Assembly: GCA_903832665.1 (NCBI GenBank)
Contig: CAILCG010000025.1
Location: 30,953-94,952 of the forward strand
Origin: an uncultured Methanomicrobiales archaeon
GTDB lineage: Archaea; Halobacteriota; Methanomicrobia; Methanomicrobiales; Methanospirillaceae
Direction: 5' to 3'
Length of the DNA stretch: 64,000 nucleotides
Part shown: piece by piece, positions 48,109 through 56,871 of the stretch
Layout: every line of letters begins with the position of its first letter
How positions within the stretch are numbered: the first letter of the stretch is position 1
Notes under the pieces: model-generated
The model's input: only the letters and a program-made list of their open reading frames with translations
What the model was told of the DNA's origin: nothing
The model's database searches: none
Position numbers and translations under genes: made by a program

Positions 48109-49085
48109 CAGGAACGCCTCCCCACCGGTTCCAGCACGCGGAGCACTGCTTCCCCGAACTCACGCGTCCCGGCCGATCCACCGAGATCCCGCGTCTTTAT
48201 TCCTTGTTCAAGTACGGTCTGGATCGCCGACTCAATCCGGATTTCTCCTTCCCTGTCCCCGATATGGGTCAGGAGCATCCCCGCACTTCGCAGGGCTGCG
48301 ATTGGATTGGCGATATTCCTGCCGGCAATATCCGGGGCACTGCCATGCACCGGTTCGAAGAGAGCATAGCGTTCACCAATATTAGCACTCGGCACCAGTC
48401 CGAGGCCCCCCACAAGGTACGATGCAACATCAGAGAGAATGTCCCCGAAGATGTTGGTCGTGACCACAACATCGTAGGATGCAGGATGCTGGAGTACATC
48501 GAGCGAGAGGGCATCGATAAATTTGTCATTATAGGCCACCCCGGCAGCCTTTGCCTCAGCAATGCAGATGTCGCGGAAGAGCACGTCGGACTTCATCACA
48601 TTCGCCTTGTGCCCAATTGTCAGCAGTTTCCGCCGCTGGAGGGCAAGTTTGATGGCCATCCGTACGATCCGTTCCGAACCAGTCCGGGTCACGACCCGAA
48701 GGGTGGTCGCACGATCGGGGGTACTCTCTTCGATACCGGAATAGAGCCCCTCGGTGTTCTCCCGCACAATTATCATATCGAACCCGCCGTCATTGACCGG
48801 GCGGAGGTTTGCATACAGGTCGAGGGCCTTGCGGATCCACAGGACCACGCTCTGGTAATCCTTCATGGGCGGGGTGGTGATGGCACCGAAGAGGATTGCA
48901 TCTGCATCCTTGAGTTCCCGTACCTCCTTGTCGGCACACGGGCAGCCGGTCCGCTCCCACGTGCCATACCCGACATCCACGGTAAAATAATCGTACTCCG
49001 GATGAAGCAGTTCCAGAACACTGCGGGCAACCGGGATCACTTCGTGACCAATCCCGTCCCCTTCCACAACGGCAATCCGGGTCAT
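48108..49085 (-). CDS. aksF: Homoisocitrate/isopropylmalate dehydrogenase family (AksF-like)
   Basis: NAD(P)-dependent beta-decarboxylating dehydrogenase of 325 residues. [12 protein letters not shown] marks the substrate loop of the isocitrate/homoisocitrate type rather than Leu[18 protein letters not shown] and [18 protein letters not shown] hold catalytic Lys and metal Asp residues. In CoB synthesis AksF oxidises homoisocitrate and its longer homologs. ATG 49085 is preferred to 49097. It follows aksE across the unknown 49082-49882 gene with overlap, so all are co-transcribed. A LeuB role cannot be excluded. Confidence 0.82.
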   Translation of the reverse strand: MTRIAVVEGDGIGHEVIPVARSVLELLHPEYDYFTVDVGYGTWERTGCPCADKEVRELKDADAILFGAITTPPMKDYQSVVLWIRKALDLYANLRPVNDGGFDMIIVRENTEGLYSGIEESTPDRATTLRVVTRTGSERIVRMAIKLALQRRKLLTIGHKANVMKSDVLFRDICIAEAKAAGVAYNDKFIDALSLDVLQHPASYDVVVTTNIFGDILSDVASYLVGGLGLVPSANIGERYALFEPVHGSAPDIAGRNIANPIAALRSAGMLLTHIGDREGEIRIESAIQTVLEQGIKTRDLGGSAGTREFGEAVLRVLEPVGRRS

Positions 49086-49882
49086 TTCGCCTTCCATTGC
49101 GTCATCAGGTCTTCAACGGCATGGGCAATACTGGACGGGCTTGCCCCCCAGTGCACAACGGCCCCGTATTTCCCGTTCCACGTACCGATCCCTTCCCGTT
49201 CGGAGCGGCAGCAGCGGGCAATGAAGGGTTCTTCCCGCACGGATTCAAGGGGACAGATATTCTCCAGGGAAAAATCCTTGCCATAACACTCGGTGTAAAA
49301 CTGCGACCCGGTCAGGCATCCGGCGACCGTCTCGCCGCCATGCATCGGATCGGCATCGAGGGTTTTTACATATCCCGCTGCCCGGCAGGGATAGACATCC
49401 GCTTTCACATGCGTGATGTCCCGGATGTGATGGCAGAACGTGACGCCAAGTTCCCCGAAGAGTCCCGCTGCCTGGAGCTCCCGGAGACAGGTGGAGAGAC
49501 TTGGTCGGGGGGGTGTCACATCATAGACGTGGATCGTGAGAAAACCCGCAAGATCGGGATCGAGGACGAAGGTCATGTGTTCGTCCAGACCGGTAAAGAT
49601 GGTACACCGGTATCCCGTATCAAGCGCGAGCTCGACCAGGCGGACCCGGTCATTGATCTGCACTTTTTCGGGGTAACGGTACGTTTCTTTGACTGTAGCA
49701 ATTACCTTTGACGCAAGGGGGTTTCGCATCATGCCGCTTCCGTTCGGATCGGGAGTGACTTCGAGCAGTTCAACGCCAGAACCGGTATCCCGGACCAGGT
49801 AACGGCTCAGGAAATAGACGAGATCCCCGCAGGGTTTCGTTGTTGCGTACCCCACCTGTTTGCACTGTTCGGGGAAGATCAC
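49082..49882 (-). CDS. Conserved-looking cysteine-rich protein of unknown function in the aks operon
   Basis: 266-residue protein starting at GTG 49882, which overlaps the aksE stop (GTGA) and follows GGAGG by eight bases. I do not recognise the family. It has about eleven cysteines: in KPCGDLVYFL, FCHHIRDITHVKADVYPC, GCLTGSQFYTECYG and ICPLESVREEPFIARCCRSE, plus CKQ and TCL. The HH and grouped cysteines suggest metal or iron-sulfur binding. No membrane segment or signal is seen. Its position between the homoaconitase and dehydrogenase genes implies a role in coenzyme B or 2-oxoacid metabolism, inferred only from context. Confidence 0.75.
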   Translation of the reverse strand: MIFPEQCKQVGYATTKPCGDLVYFLSRYLVRDTGSGVELLEVTPDPNGSGMMRNPLASKVIATVKETYRYPEKVQINDRVRLVELALDTGYRCTIFTGLDEHMTFVLDPDLAGFLTIHVYDVTPPRPSLSTCLRELQAAGLFGELGVTFCHHIRDITHVKADVYPCRAAGYVKTLDADPMHGGETVAGCLTGSQFYTECYGKDFSLENICPLESVREEPFIARCCRSEREGIGTWNGKYGAVVHWGASPSSIAHAVEDLMTQWKAK

Positions 49883-50349
49883 CGCTGGTTCCTCCAGTAC
49901 TCCACCAGTCCCCCGGCAGAAAGGATTGCCTGCATCTTCAGCGAGAGCGGGTGGGTGGAACACTTCTTTCCTTCTGCTTCTACCCACCCTTCCGACAGAT
50001 CGAAAGTAACCAGGGATCCCTCTGAGCAGGTAACATTGCATTCGATGAGCGGGAGACCGACGTTGATCGCATTGCGGAAGAAGATCCTGGCAAAAGATGG
50101 CGCCACTACTGCCGCCACACCGGCTTCACGTATCGCGATCGCCGCCTGTTCCCGGGATGACCCGCAGCCGAAATTCTTTCCCGCCACGATCACGGACCCG
50201 GCAAGCCGCGGGGCAAGGGAGGGATCGAGATCCTCGAATACATGCTCAACCCAGACGCTGTGATCCTTGGTCCTAAGGTACCGCCCCGCAATCACCAGAT
50301 CAGTATCGATATCCTCTCCCACGCAGACTGCACGCCCTTTGCCCTGCAT
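49879..50349 (-). CDS. aksE: Homoaconitase small subunit (AksE)
   Basis: Swivel-domain subunit of 156 residues that completes the hydro-lyase active site. GEDIDTDLVIAGRYLRTKD contains the substrate loop YLRT; published work on methanogen homoaconitase links Arg-Thr here to homoaconitate specificity, whereas isopropylmalate isomerase has Val-Tyr (from memory). GKNFGCGSSREQAAIAIREAG is the conserved catalytic loop. It starts on the last base of aksD. Together they convert homocitrate to homoisocitrate and longer chain homologs. Confidence 0.88.
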   Translation of the reverse strand: MQGKGRAVCVGEDIDTDLVIAGRYLRTKDHSVWVEHVFEDLDPSLAPRLAGSVIVAGKNFGCGSSREQAAIAIREAGVAAVVAPSFARIFFRNAINVGLPLIECNVTCSEGSLVTFDLSEGWVEAEGKKCSTHPLSLKMQAILSAGGLVEYWRNQR

Positions 50350-51560
50350 CAGTTCACCTCCGGTTCAGTGATCTCGCCTTCAAGCGCACTGGCAGCCGCC
50401 GTCGCAACGGATCCAAGATAGATAATGCCGCCGACCCCCATCCGGTTCTTGAAATTCCGGTTTGCAGTCGAGAGACAGATCTCTCCTTCGCCCAGTACAC
50501 CCATATGGGACCCCAGGCAGGGGCCGCATCCGGGAGTGCCGATAGTGCAGCCGGCATCCACGAGCTCCGAGAGCACACCGGTCCGGATCGCTTCTGCAAG
50601 GATCGCTCTGGAAGCCGGGACCACCATAGTCCGCACGGCCACGCTCTTTCCTTTGACGATCCGGGCGAACCGGGCAAGATCTGAGTACCTCCCATTCGTG
50701 CAGGTGCCGACGAAAACCTGATCGATGGGTTGGCCGGCAATCTCCCGCACGGGCCGGATGGTGTCCACCCGGTGGGGAACTGCTACCACCGGGACAATTT
50801 CCGAGAGGTCGATGGAGAGTTCCTGCACATAGGTGCAGGGTTCCGGCACCTGCGGCTGGACCATCTGCCCGGCCCGGGCGAGATACTTCACGGTCACGTC
50901 GTCGGAATAGAACAACCCGGTCTTTGCCCCGGTCTCTACTGAAAGATTGCTCAGCACGAGCCGGTCATCCATGGAGAGACCGGCAACCCCGGCCCCGACA
51001 AATTCCAGGGCCTTGTAGGTGGCGCCGTCCATCCCCAGCCGGCTCACGCAGGTAAGGGCAAGGTCTTTTGCTTCCGCAGCGCCGGTGAGCGAGTCAGAAA
51101 GATGTATGCCGATAGTCTCCGGCACACGGAACCAGGTCTCCCCGGTCAGCCAGATCGCCGCCATATCCGTTGCCCCGACACCCGTGGAAAAGGCACCAAA
51201 AGCTCCCAGCGTGCAGCTGTGCGAATCTGCACCGACAACGACTTCCCCCGGGAGCACAACGCCTTCGCTCATGATCTGGTGGCAGATGCCACAACCAACG
51301 TCAGTAAAGTGCATAAATGAACCGCGGGCGAATTCACGCAGTTCATGCTGGAGCGTTGCAGTTGTGCTGTTGTTGGCCGGCACGATATGATCGAAGAGCA
51401 TCGAGAGACGGGTCGTATCCGTGAGACGGTCACTCCCTATACGTTTCCATGCCTCGAGCGTGAGGACACCCGTGCCATCATGGACATACGCCCGGTCGAC
51501 CTTCCGGTCCACATACTCGCCGGCTTTTCCCCCTAAGATCCGCTCTGACAGGGTCGCCAT
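50349..51560 (-). CDS. aksD: Homoaconitase large subunit (AksD)
   Basis: Aconitase-fold subunit of 403 residues carrying a 4Fe-4S cluster; ligand cysteines lie in VGTCTNGRYSDLARF and GTPGCGPCLGSHMG. VGADSHSCTLGAFGAFSTG is the aconitase signature. ATG 51560 overlaps the aksA stop by one base (TAATG); the frame from 51623 would intrude into aksA. It pairs with the small subunit whose YLRT loop indicates homoaconitase. LeuC function is possible if the organism lacks a separate leucine set. Confidence 0.88.
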   Translation of the reverse strand: MATLSERILGGKAGEYVDRKVDRAYVHDGTGVLTLEAWKRIGSDRLTDTTRLSMLFDHIVPANNSTTATLQHELREFARGSFMHFTDVGCGICHQIMSEGVVLPGEVVVGADSHSCTLGAFGAFSTGVGATDMAAIWLTGETWFRVPETIGIHLSDSLTGAAEAKDLALTCVSRLGMDGATYKALEFVGAGVAGLSMDDRLVLSNLSVETGAKTGLFYSDDVTVKYLARAGQMVQPQVPEPCTYVQELSIDLSEIVPVVAVPHRVDTIRPVREIAGQPIDQVFVGTCTNGRYSDLARFARIVKGKSVAVRTMVVPASRAILAEAIRTGVLSELVDAGCTIGTPGCGPCLGSHMGVLGEGEICLSTANRNFKNRMGVGGIIYLGSVATAAASALEGEITEPEVN

Positions 51561-52687
51561 TATCCGCTCTCCTGCTGTGCTTTTTTGATCAGTTTCCGCA
51601 GGATATCGGGCGTGATATTGCACTTGTGTTCGGAGTGATCCTTGACCAGGTCGAGGACGCGGCAGACCTGCTTCTCAGTACATTCGCATCCGAGCGATTC
51701 CATCACGTGTTCAAGTGCCTTCCTGCCAGTATGTTTCCCGAGAATGAATTTGCGCTCGCCCCCCACCAGTTCAGGAATGAAGTATTCATACGCTGACGGA
51801 TCCTGGAGGATTGCTGCGATATGGATGCCGCTCTCGTGGGAGAATGCAAGTTCTCCCGTCACGGGCTTGTTCCGGGGAAGGGTAATGCCGGAGAACTTCT
51901 CGACCATATGCGAAAGCTGGGTGAGTTTGGACAGGTCATACCGGGCAATGCCCTTCTTCATCCGCAATGCAACGAGCAGCTCCTCAAGGGAGGCGTTTCC
52001 TGCCCTTTCACCGATACCGTTCACCGTGGTGTGAAGCTGGAATGCCCCGGCCTCGGCAGCGGTGATAGTGTTTGCCACTGCACAACCCATGTCGTTGTGG
52101 CAGTGGGCACAGAGCGGCACGTCCACTGAGGCAACCAGTTCGGTCATGATCCGGTTCATCTCGGAGGGAATGAGACAGCCGACCGTATCGGCAAAACTGA
52201 GGAGCACGGCACCGTGTTCGGCCGCCCTGGTGTAGACTTCCTTGAGGAAAGGAAGATCGGTCCGGGAGGCATCCTCGGCGGCGAACCGCACATGGACACC
52301 ATGGTCCCGGGCATAATCGATCATCCGGAGTGAGTCCTCGAGCACCTGCTCCCGGGATTTTTTGAACTTGAGCCGGACATGAAGATCCGAGGTGGGGATG
52401 AAGATGCTCACCATTGCGACATCGCATTCGATCGCCGTCTGGATATCCTCTTCCCGTGCCCGGGAAAAACCGCAGATCCGGGCATCGAGTCCCAGGTTTG
52501 CGATCGTCTTAACGCAATGTTTCTCATTTTGGGAGACAGCGGGAAACCCGGCCTCGATCACCTCAATGCCGATCTCATCGAGCATGGTCGCAATCTGTAC
52601 CTTCTCCTCGCAGGAGAATGAGACGCCCGGCGTCTGCTCCCCGTCCCGCAATGTCACGTCGCAGATCTCAATATTTAACGATTTCAT
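51560..52687 (-). CDS. aksA: Homocitrate synthase family (AksA)
   Basis: TIM-barrel enzyme that condenses acetyl-CoA with 2-oxoglutarate and its homologs in the chain extension to 2-oxosuberate. CDVTLRDGEQTPGVSFS is the entry motif; CAHCHNDMGCAVANT holds the HxH metal site; GERAGNASLEELL is typical. At 375 residues it lacks the C-terminal regulatory domain of isopropylmalate synthase, supporting AksA/NifV type. Its start overlaps the IorA-like gene by 20 bases. Confidence 0.9.
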   Translation of the reverse strand: MKSLNIEICDVTLRDGEQTPGVSFSCEEKVQIATMLDEIGIEVIEAGFPAVSQNEKHCVKTIANLGLDARICGFSRAREEDIQTAIECDVAMVSIFIPTSDLHVRLKFKKSREQVLEDSLRMIDYARDHGVHVRFAAEDASRTDLPFLKEVYTRAAEHGAVLLSFADTVGCLIPSEMNRIMTELVASVDVPLCAHCHNDMGCAVANTITAAEAGAFQLHTTVNGIGERAGNASLEELLVALRMKKGIARYDLSKLTQLSHMVEKFSGITLPRNKPVTGELAFSHESGIHIAAILQDPSAYEYFIPELVGGERKFILGKHTGRKALEHVMESLGCECTEKQVCRVLDLVKDHSEHKCNITPDILRKLIKKAQQESG

Positions 52688-53939
52688 GGATGCTTCCCTC
52701 CGGACAGGTACCTTCCACTACAAGCGTGCGGGGCGTGTCCGTCACCACGAGCTCGTTCTTCAGCGTCTCTGTGTCTTCAGCACGACAGACAACAGGATCT
52801 GCCCACCTGAGGTAGGGAACCGGATCGTAGGAGGTCTGTTTGCCGGTCATCGCCGTGCAGTTGTTGCTCATCACGATACAGAGCATCGGAAGCTGCTTCT
52901 CGTACACGTCGATCAGGGCATTCAGGCCCGAATGGAGGAACGCGTAGTCGCCGATAAGGGCAAGCTTTGTGCTCCGCGCGGCTGTCGCAATGCTTGAACC
53001 CATTCCGTAACTCGCTATCCCCAGTTCATACGGGGGAGTCATCCCCAGGATTGAGCACCCTGCATCGCAGATCATGCCCATATTCCGCTCTTTGAGGATG
53101 TTCATCATCGACTTGAACGGGCAGTCTTTACAGAACGTCTTGTAATATCCTCGGTCCTTCATCACTTCAGGAAGTTCCTGGTGAACCGGTGGTTGCAGCC
53201 CCCGGTGATCCCGGACGAAGGTCCTGCCAATCTCGTGCACTTCCTTGATGCGTATGGCCCGTTCCGGTAGTGGATGCACAGTAACAATCCGGGTATTTCC
53301 CTGAGCGGCCCCTGCACCGGCGGGCTCTCCTTTCCACTGGTTTAGTGGCGAAGAATCTGACCAGTCGAACATGGTCCGGTAGACTTCCTCGGCAGCCGTT
53401 ATCCTGCCGTTCATGGTCCAGGATCGGTCTGATAGCCGCCCTTTCCCGTTCTGCCGGGGGACCGGAGAACGCGTTACTTCCGCATCGAGTATTTCGGGTG
53501 TCAGCCGTAGTATAGCCACCCTTGAGAACTGTTCGGATGCTGACAGCGCAGCCTCAACACCGGCATAACAGGTTGAGGCATCCGGTTCGATCACCGGAAT
53601 TTCAGCAAGCTCGCCGTAATACCGGGAGTCCTGTGCCGTCTGGGACCCTAAGGCTTCCGGGTCATCTCCCGCAACCAGTAGCACTCCTCCGATAAGACCC
53701 TGGGACGCAGCCTGGAGCAGCGGATCGGCGCAGGCATTCACCCCCACGTTCTTGATGATCACTGCGGCCCTTCGCTCTTCAAGAGAGTCCCCGAGCGCGT
53801 ATTCCAGCGCGGTTTTTTCATTGATCACCATCTCGGCCCGGGTCCGGGCTCCCAGGTCAGTAACAGGAAAACCCGGTACGGTATACTGCCGGTCAGTGCA
53901 CGCGAGCAATGCTTCTGTGATTACATCGATACCCTTCAT
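52668..53939 (-). CDS. Thiamine-diphosphate enzyme, IorA-like without ferredoxin domain
   Basis: 423-residue protein resembling the alpha subunit of indolepyruvate ferredoxin oxidoreductase. The PYR domain has NEKTALEYALG (activating Glu) and KNVGVNACADPLL; then QDSRYYGELAEIPVIEP. The C-terminal domain has CKDCPFKSMM, CDAGCSILGMTPPYELG and the cofactor region GDYAFLHSGLNALID with NNCTAMTGKQ. Unlike IorA (about 600 residues) the C-terminal bacterial-type ferredoxin is absent and there is no IorB gene. Located immediately before aksA, it may decarboxylate 2-oxosuberate to 7-oxoheptanoate in CoB synthesis; that is an inference from chemistry and context. Confidence 0.8.
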   Translation of the reverse strand: MKGIDVITEALLACTDRQYTVPGFPVTDLGARTRAEMVINEKTALEYALGDSLEERRAAVIIKNVGVNACADPLLQAASQGLIGGVLLVAGDDPEALGSQTAQDSRYYGELAEIPVIEPDASTCYAGVEAALSASEQFSRVAILRLTPEILDAEVTRSPVPRQNGKGRLSDRSWTMNGRITAAEEVYRTMFDWSDSSPLNQWKGEPAGAGAAQGNTRIVTVHPLPERAIRIKEVHEIGRTFVRDHRGLQPPVHQELPEVMKDRGYYKTFCKDCPFKSMMNILKERNMGMICDAGCSILGMTPPYELGIASYGMGSSIATAARSTKLALIGDYAFLHSGLNALIDVYEKQLPMLCIVMSNNCTAMTGKQTSYDPVPYLRWADPVVCRAEDTETLKNELVVTDTPRTLVVEGTCPEGSIHEIVKY

Positions 53940-54905
53940 CTAGTCCCTCCCCGGCACGAGATCGCAGCCGGCACAGTTCGTACACATCGTGAGTGCCTCT
54001 CTCGGGTTCAGCCCCGCATTCTTAAGTTCACGTTCATGGATTGAGAAGATCGTTTTCAACCGTTCCGCAGTCGGGCGGGGGTTACCTTTGAGTTCGGCTA
54101 CCGGGTTGAGCGGGCGCAGCACCGGAATGATCCCGTGGGAAGCGAGCCGCCTGATGCAGGCTTCCATCTCATCGTCAGTCTCCCCAAGACCGATGATCAC
54201 GTTGGAAAAGACCCTGCCCTTGCCAAAGAGTTCCACAGAGCGATCGAGCACCCGCCAAAGCTGTTCGTAATCAAGCCCCGGGCATTGCGTTGCAAAGATT
54301 GCGGGGGTCGCCGCCTCGATATTGAACTTGACTTCGGTCACTCCCAGCGCCCGGAGCCGGTCCGGCGTATGGTCGGTTGGATAGATCGAGACCCCGATCG
54401 GGAGATTATACTCGCGGAGGTGTTGTATCACCTCAAGCACATAGGATTCCTCCTCTTCAATTGTCTCTAACACACCGCTGGTTATTGAGATCGCACCAAT
54501 CCGGTGCCATGCGGCCTCTATCATGCCCTTGATCTCTTCGATTGTTTTTCGCTTGCCCCCGAGCGTTGGTACCGGGCAGTACCGGCAGTGGAAGATGCAG
54601 CTCCCTGTCACCGTAATGAACGCCTGGTCCGGGCAGTGACATCCCGGTTCAAGGAGTCTCCCGGAAATGATTACCCCTTCAAAATGGAGGTCTGCCACCC
54701 CATTGCCATGGTGGGCGATCTCTACTGCGCTGAGTGGATTGAGGGCGAGTTTGACCCGGTTGCTACCCACGGCAAAGAAGACGGCGCCGCTGCCACCGGC
54801 TCCCGGGCCGGCTGCGGAACGGGCAATATACATTTCGGCAGGTTTGCCGGTAATCCGGGTAGAACCGACAGAGAGGAGCCGGGCTTTCAGGTCGGTCCAC
54901 TGCAT
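53940..54905 (-). CDS. Radical SAM protein of the CoB/marker operon
   Basis: 321-residue radical SAM enzyme. The cluster motif CIFHCRYC (C-x3-C-x2-C) lies near residue 103, in the middle third, and GxIxxG-type barrel sequence follows (SITSGVLETIEEEES, IIGLGETDDEM). A C-terminal set CTNCAGC may hold a second cluster. The preceding 100 residues form an extra domain with another Cys pair, GCHCPDQ. It overlaps the marker-11 gene by 19 bases and abuts the IorA-like gene by one base. Reaction is unknown; sulfur insertion or methylation is conceivable. Confidence 0.8.
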   Translation of the reverse strand: MQWTDLKARLLSVGSTRITGKPAEMYIARSAAGPGAGGSGAVFFAVGSNRVKLALNPLSAVEIAHHGNGVADLHFEGVIISGRLLEPGCHCPDQAFITVTGSCIFHCRYCPVPTLGGKRKTIEEIKGMIEAAWHRIGAISITSGVLETIEEEESYVLEVIQHLREYNLPIGVSIYPTDHTPDRLRALGVTEVKFNIEAATPAIFATQCPGLDYEQLWRVLDRSVELFGKGRVFSNVIIGLGETDDEMEACIRRLASHGIIPVLRPLNPVAELKGNPRPTAERLKTIFSIHERELKNAGLNPREALTMCTNCAGCDLVPGRD

Positions 54906-55783
54906 AGTTCAAGCGCCTCCTCGTACCGGGTTGCAAACGGTATCGCCGCTACTGCCCCAGTGATGCCCCTGCCGTTCATGATGATCTTTAAGTCCTTGTC
55001 ATGGAATTGTTCCAGCAGGCCCGGCTGGACCTCGCCGCGTTTCACACTCCGCCCATACGCCAGGAGTTCCTTTGAAGGTGAAAAACCGGAATATACCGCC
55101 ATCCCGGTCTTCTGGGAGAGGGTGTATTTTTTCAATAAGGCATGGAACCTGTCGGTAAGCCCTTCGGGATCCGTTGTTGCAAACTCCGCAACGAGACCGA
55201 CACAGTTCTTGGTTCGGTAGGGCACCGGGAAGAGCTGGACAATCGTGTGCGAGAGATAGACAGAATGCTCATCTTCCACGGCTTTTGCAATATTATGGAC
55301 CAGTGTCCAGGTCGCTCCTTCTTCGGGCGTATCGGTATCGTCAACACCTATGAGCACCCGTTGCATACGGGGCATCCAGATCGTAGCACCGGCTACCTTT
55401 CCCCCACCCGCAGGATCGCTCCGGCTCCGGAGAACCCCCCGGGCATCTGAGCGGCATGCGGCAGCACCCACGCCACCGCCACCCATACCGATATAGGTGA
55501 CCGCAATCTCTGACGTGTCCACGGTACAGGCCGAAATACCCGCCGGGAAGCGTGAGCCTTCGAGGGCAAGATCTACAGTCTGGGGTTTCAGGAGATACCT
55601 CATGGTCGAACCCACGCAGCGGACATCCTCCACCACCGGGCTCTGGGCATAGTGGTGTTTCGACCACATCGCGCCGCCCACACAGTCAAAAAACTCGATC
55701 AGTTCCACCCGGTTGCCGGCCTCATCAGCCACCGCCACAATCTGTGGGTAGTGTATCACGTAAGGTTCAGATATGTTCGCCAT
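54887..55783 (-). CDS. Methanogenesis marker protein 11 family
   Basis: 298-residue protein of the marker-11 type found in methanogens, function unknown. The core GVDDTDTPEEGATWTLVHN resembles the DDTD nucleotide site of tRNA-Ile2 agmatidine synthetase (TiaS), and TKNCVGLVAEFA follows. It is a paralog of the next gene upstream, which has the same two segments in the same order. The start overlaps that gene's end by 17 bases. Confidence 0.75.
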   Translation of the reverse strand: MANISEPYVIHYPQIVAVADEAGNRVELIEFFDCVGGAMWSKHHYAQSPVVEDVRCVGSTMRYLLKPQTVDLALEGSRFPAGISACTVDTSEIAVTYIGMGGGGVGAAACRSDARGVLRSRSDPAGGGKVAGATIWMPRMQRVLIGVDDTDTPEEGATWTLVHNIAKAVEDEHSVYLSHTIVQLFPVPYRTKNCVGLVAEFATTDPEGLTDRFHALLKKYTLSQKTGMAVYSGFSPSKELLAYGRSVKRGEVQPGLLEQFHDKDLKIIMNGRGITGAVAAIPFATRYEEALELCSGPT

Positions 55784-56723
55784 ACAATCCTGCCGCTTCT
55801 ATACCCCGGTTGCCCCAGAGCACCGCACCCAGTGCTCCGATCCGACCCTTCCTGCCATTCGTGTCAAGGAATTCAATGCCCAACAGTTTTGCCTCCCGCT
55901 CGGCCTGATCAAGGGTCATGATCTCCGTCTTGATTGCTTTGAAGACCGGTGAATCAACCGGAAAGTCAAGGCCACAATAACAAGCAATTCCGGTATCCTG
56001 AGAGAATGTGTGTTCTCCGACAAATGTGCAGATATACTCCTGCAATTCTTTGACGCGTTCGGGTTTAACAGCAAAGTTCAAAGCCGAACCAACACAGTTG
56101 GTGGTCTTGTACGGGACTGCAGGATTGAGCTGGACGAGACGCATGTTCAGGAATTCAACACCCTCGATTGCGCATGCCTCGGTACATTTGAGCGCGGTCA
56201 CCCACGTCGCTCCCTCGGTTTTTGTGTCCGTGTCATCGATACCAAAACAGATCCTCTCGTAGCGGGGAGAGACAATCCTGACCCGGTTGGTCCGTGCTCC
56301 GCCCACTTTCAGATCGTCCTCGGTAGGATACTCTGCCCGGATTACCCCCGGGGCCTGCGGCAGGCATGCGGCGACGCCTACGCCAGCACCAGCGATTCCC
56401 GACCACGTGGTAATAACCTCGTCACCCGAAATCTCGACACCTTCAAGGGCCTGTCCCCCGATATCCCCCGCGGCTGCCCCAAAATTCACCGGAAATTTTC
56501 CCAGCCGGGCATGGATAATCATCGAGGTACCTTCCACCTCGCATCGGGTGACCGCTCCGCCGGCACGTCGCCGGTTCATCGCATCCCATTCGATGGTGCC
56601 CCGGGCACGGCATTGCTCCAAAATATCAGCCATGCCGGCGCGTTCGTCAACCATTACCAGAAATTTCTGGGCAAAAAGAGGGCCAAAGCGCTTTTTCACG
56701 TCGTCAGGTTTCAGGGTGATCAT
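55767..56723 (-). CDS. Marker-11-like protein, tandem paralog
   Basis: 318-residue paralog of the 54887-55783 product: GIDDTDTKTEGATWVTALK, VPYKTTNCVGSALNF and FSQDTGIACYCGLDFPV. ATG 56723 is chosen, since the open frame to 56921 adds sequence without family character and runs into the ftr intergenic space. Both proteins keep DDTD, arguing that both may bind nucleotide. It is the second gene after ftr. Whether one copy is the true marker 11 and the other a subfamily needs comparison. Confidence 0.72.
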   Translation of the reverse strand: MITLKPDDVKKRFGPLFAQKFLVMVDERAGMADILEQCRARGTIEWDAMNRRRAGGAVTRCEVEGTSMIIHARLGKFPVNFGAAAGDIGGQALEGVEISGDEVITTWSGIAGAGVGVAACLPQAPGVIRAEYPTEDDLKVGGARTNRVRIVSPRYERICFGIDDTDTKTEGATWVTALKCTEACAIEGVEFLNMRLVQLNPAVPYKTTNCVGSALNFAVKPERVKELQEYICTFVGEHTFSQDTGIACYCGLDFPVDSPVFKAIKTEIMTLDQAEREAKLLGIEFLDTNGRKGRIGALGAVLWGNRGIEAAGLYGEHI

Positions 56724-56871
56724 GTTATCGCCGAAAATTCCGTTAACAAGAGAGTCGGCAACAACAGTATTTATAGAAATCGAAAAGTGAAAAAAAATTT
56801 CAGTTATGGTTTTTTCTTTTCCAGGTACCTGACCCGGAAAAATGATCAAAATAAGCAAAAACGACAAAAAA

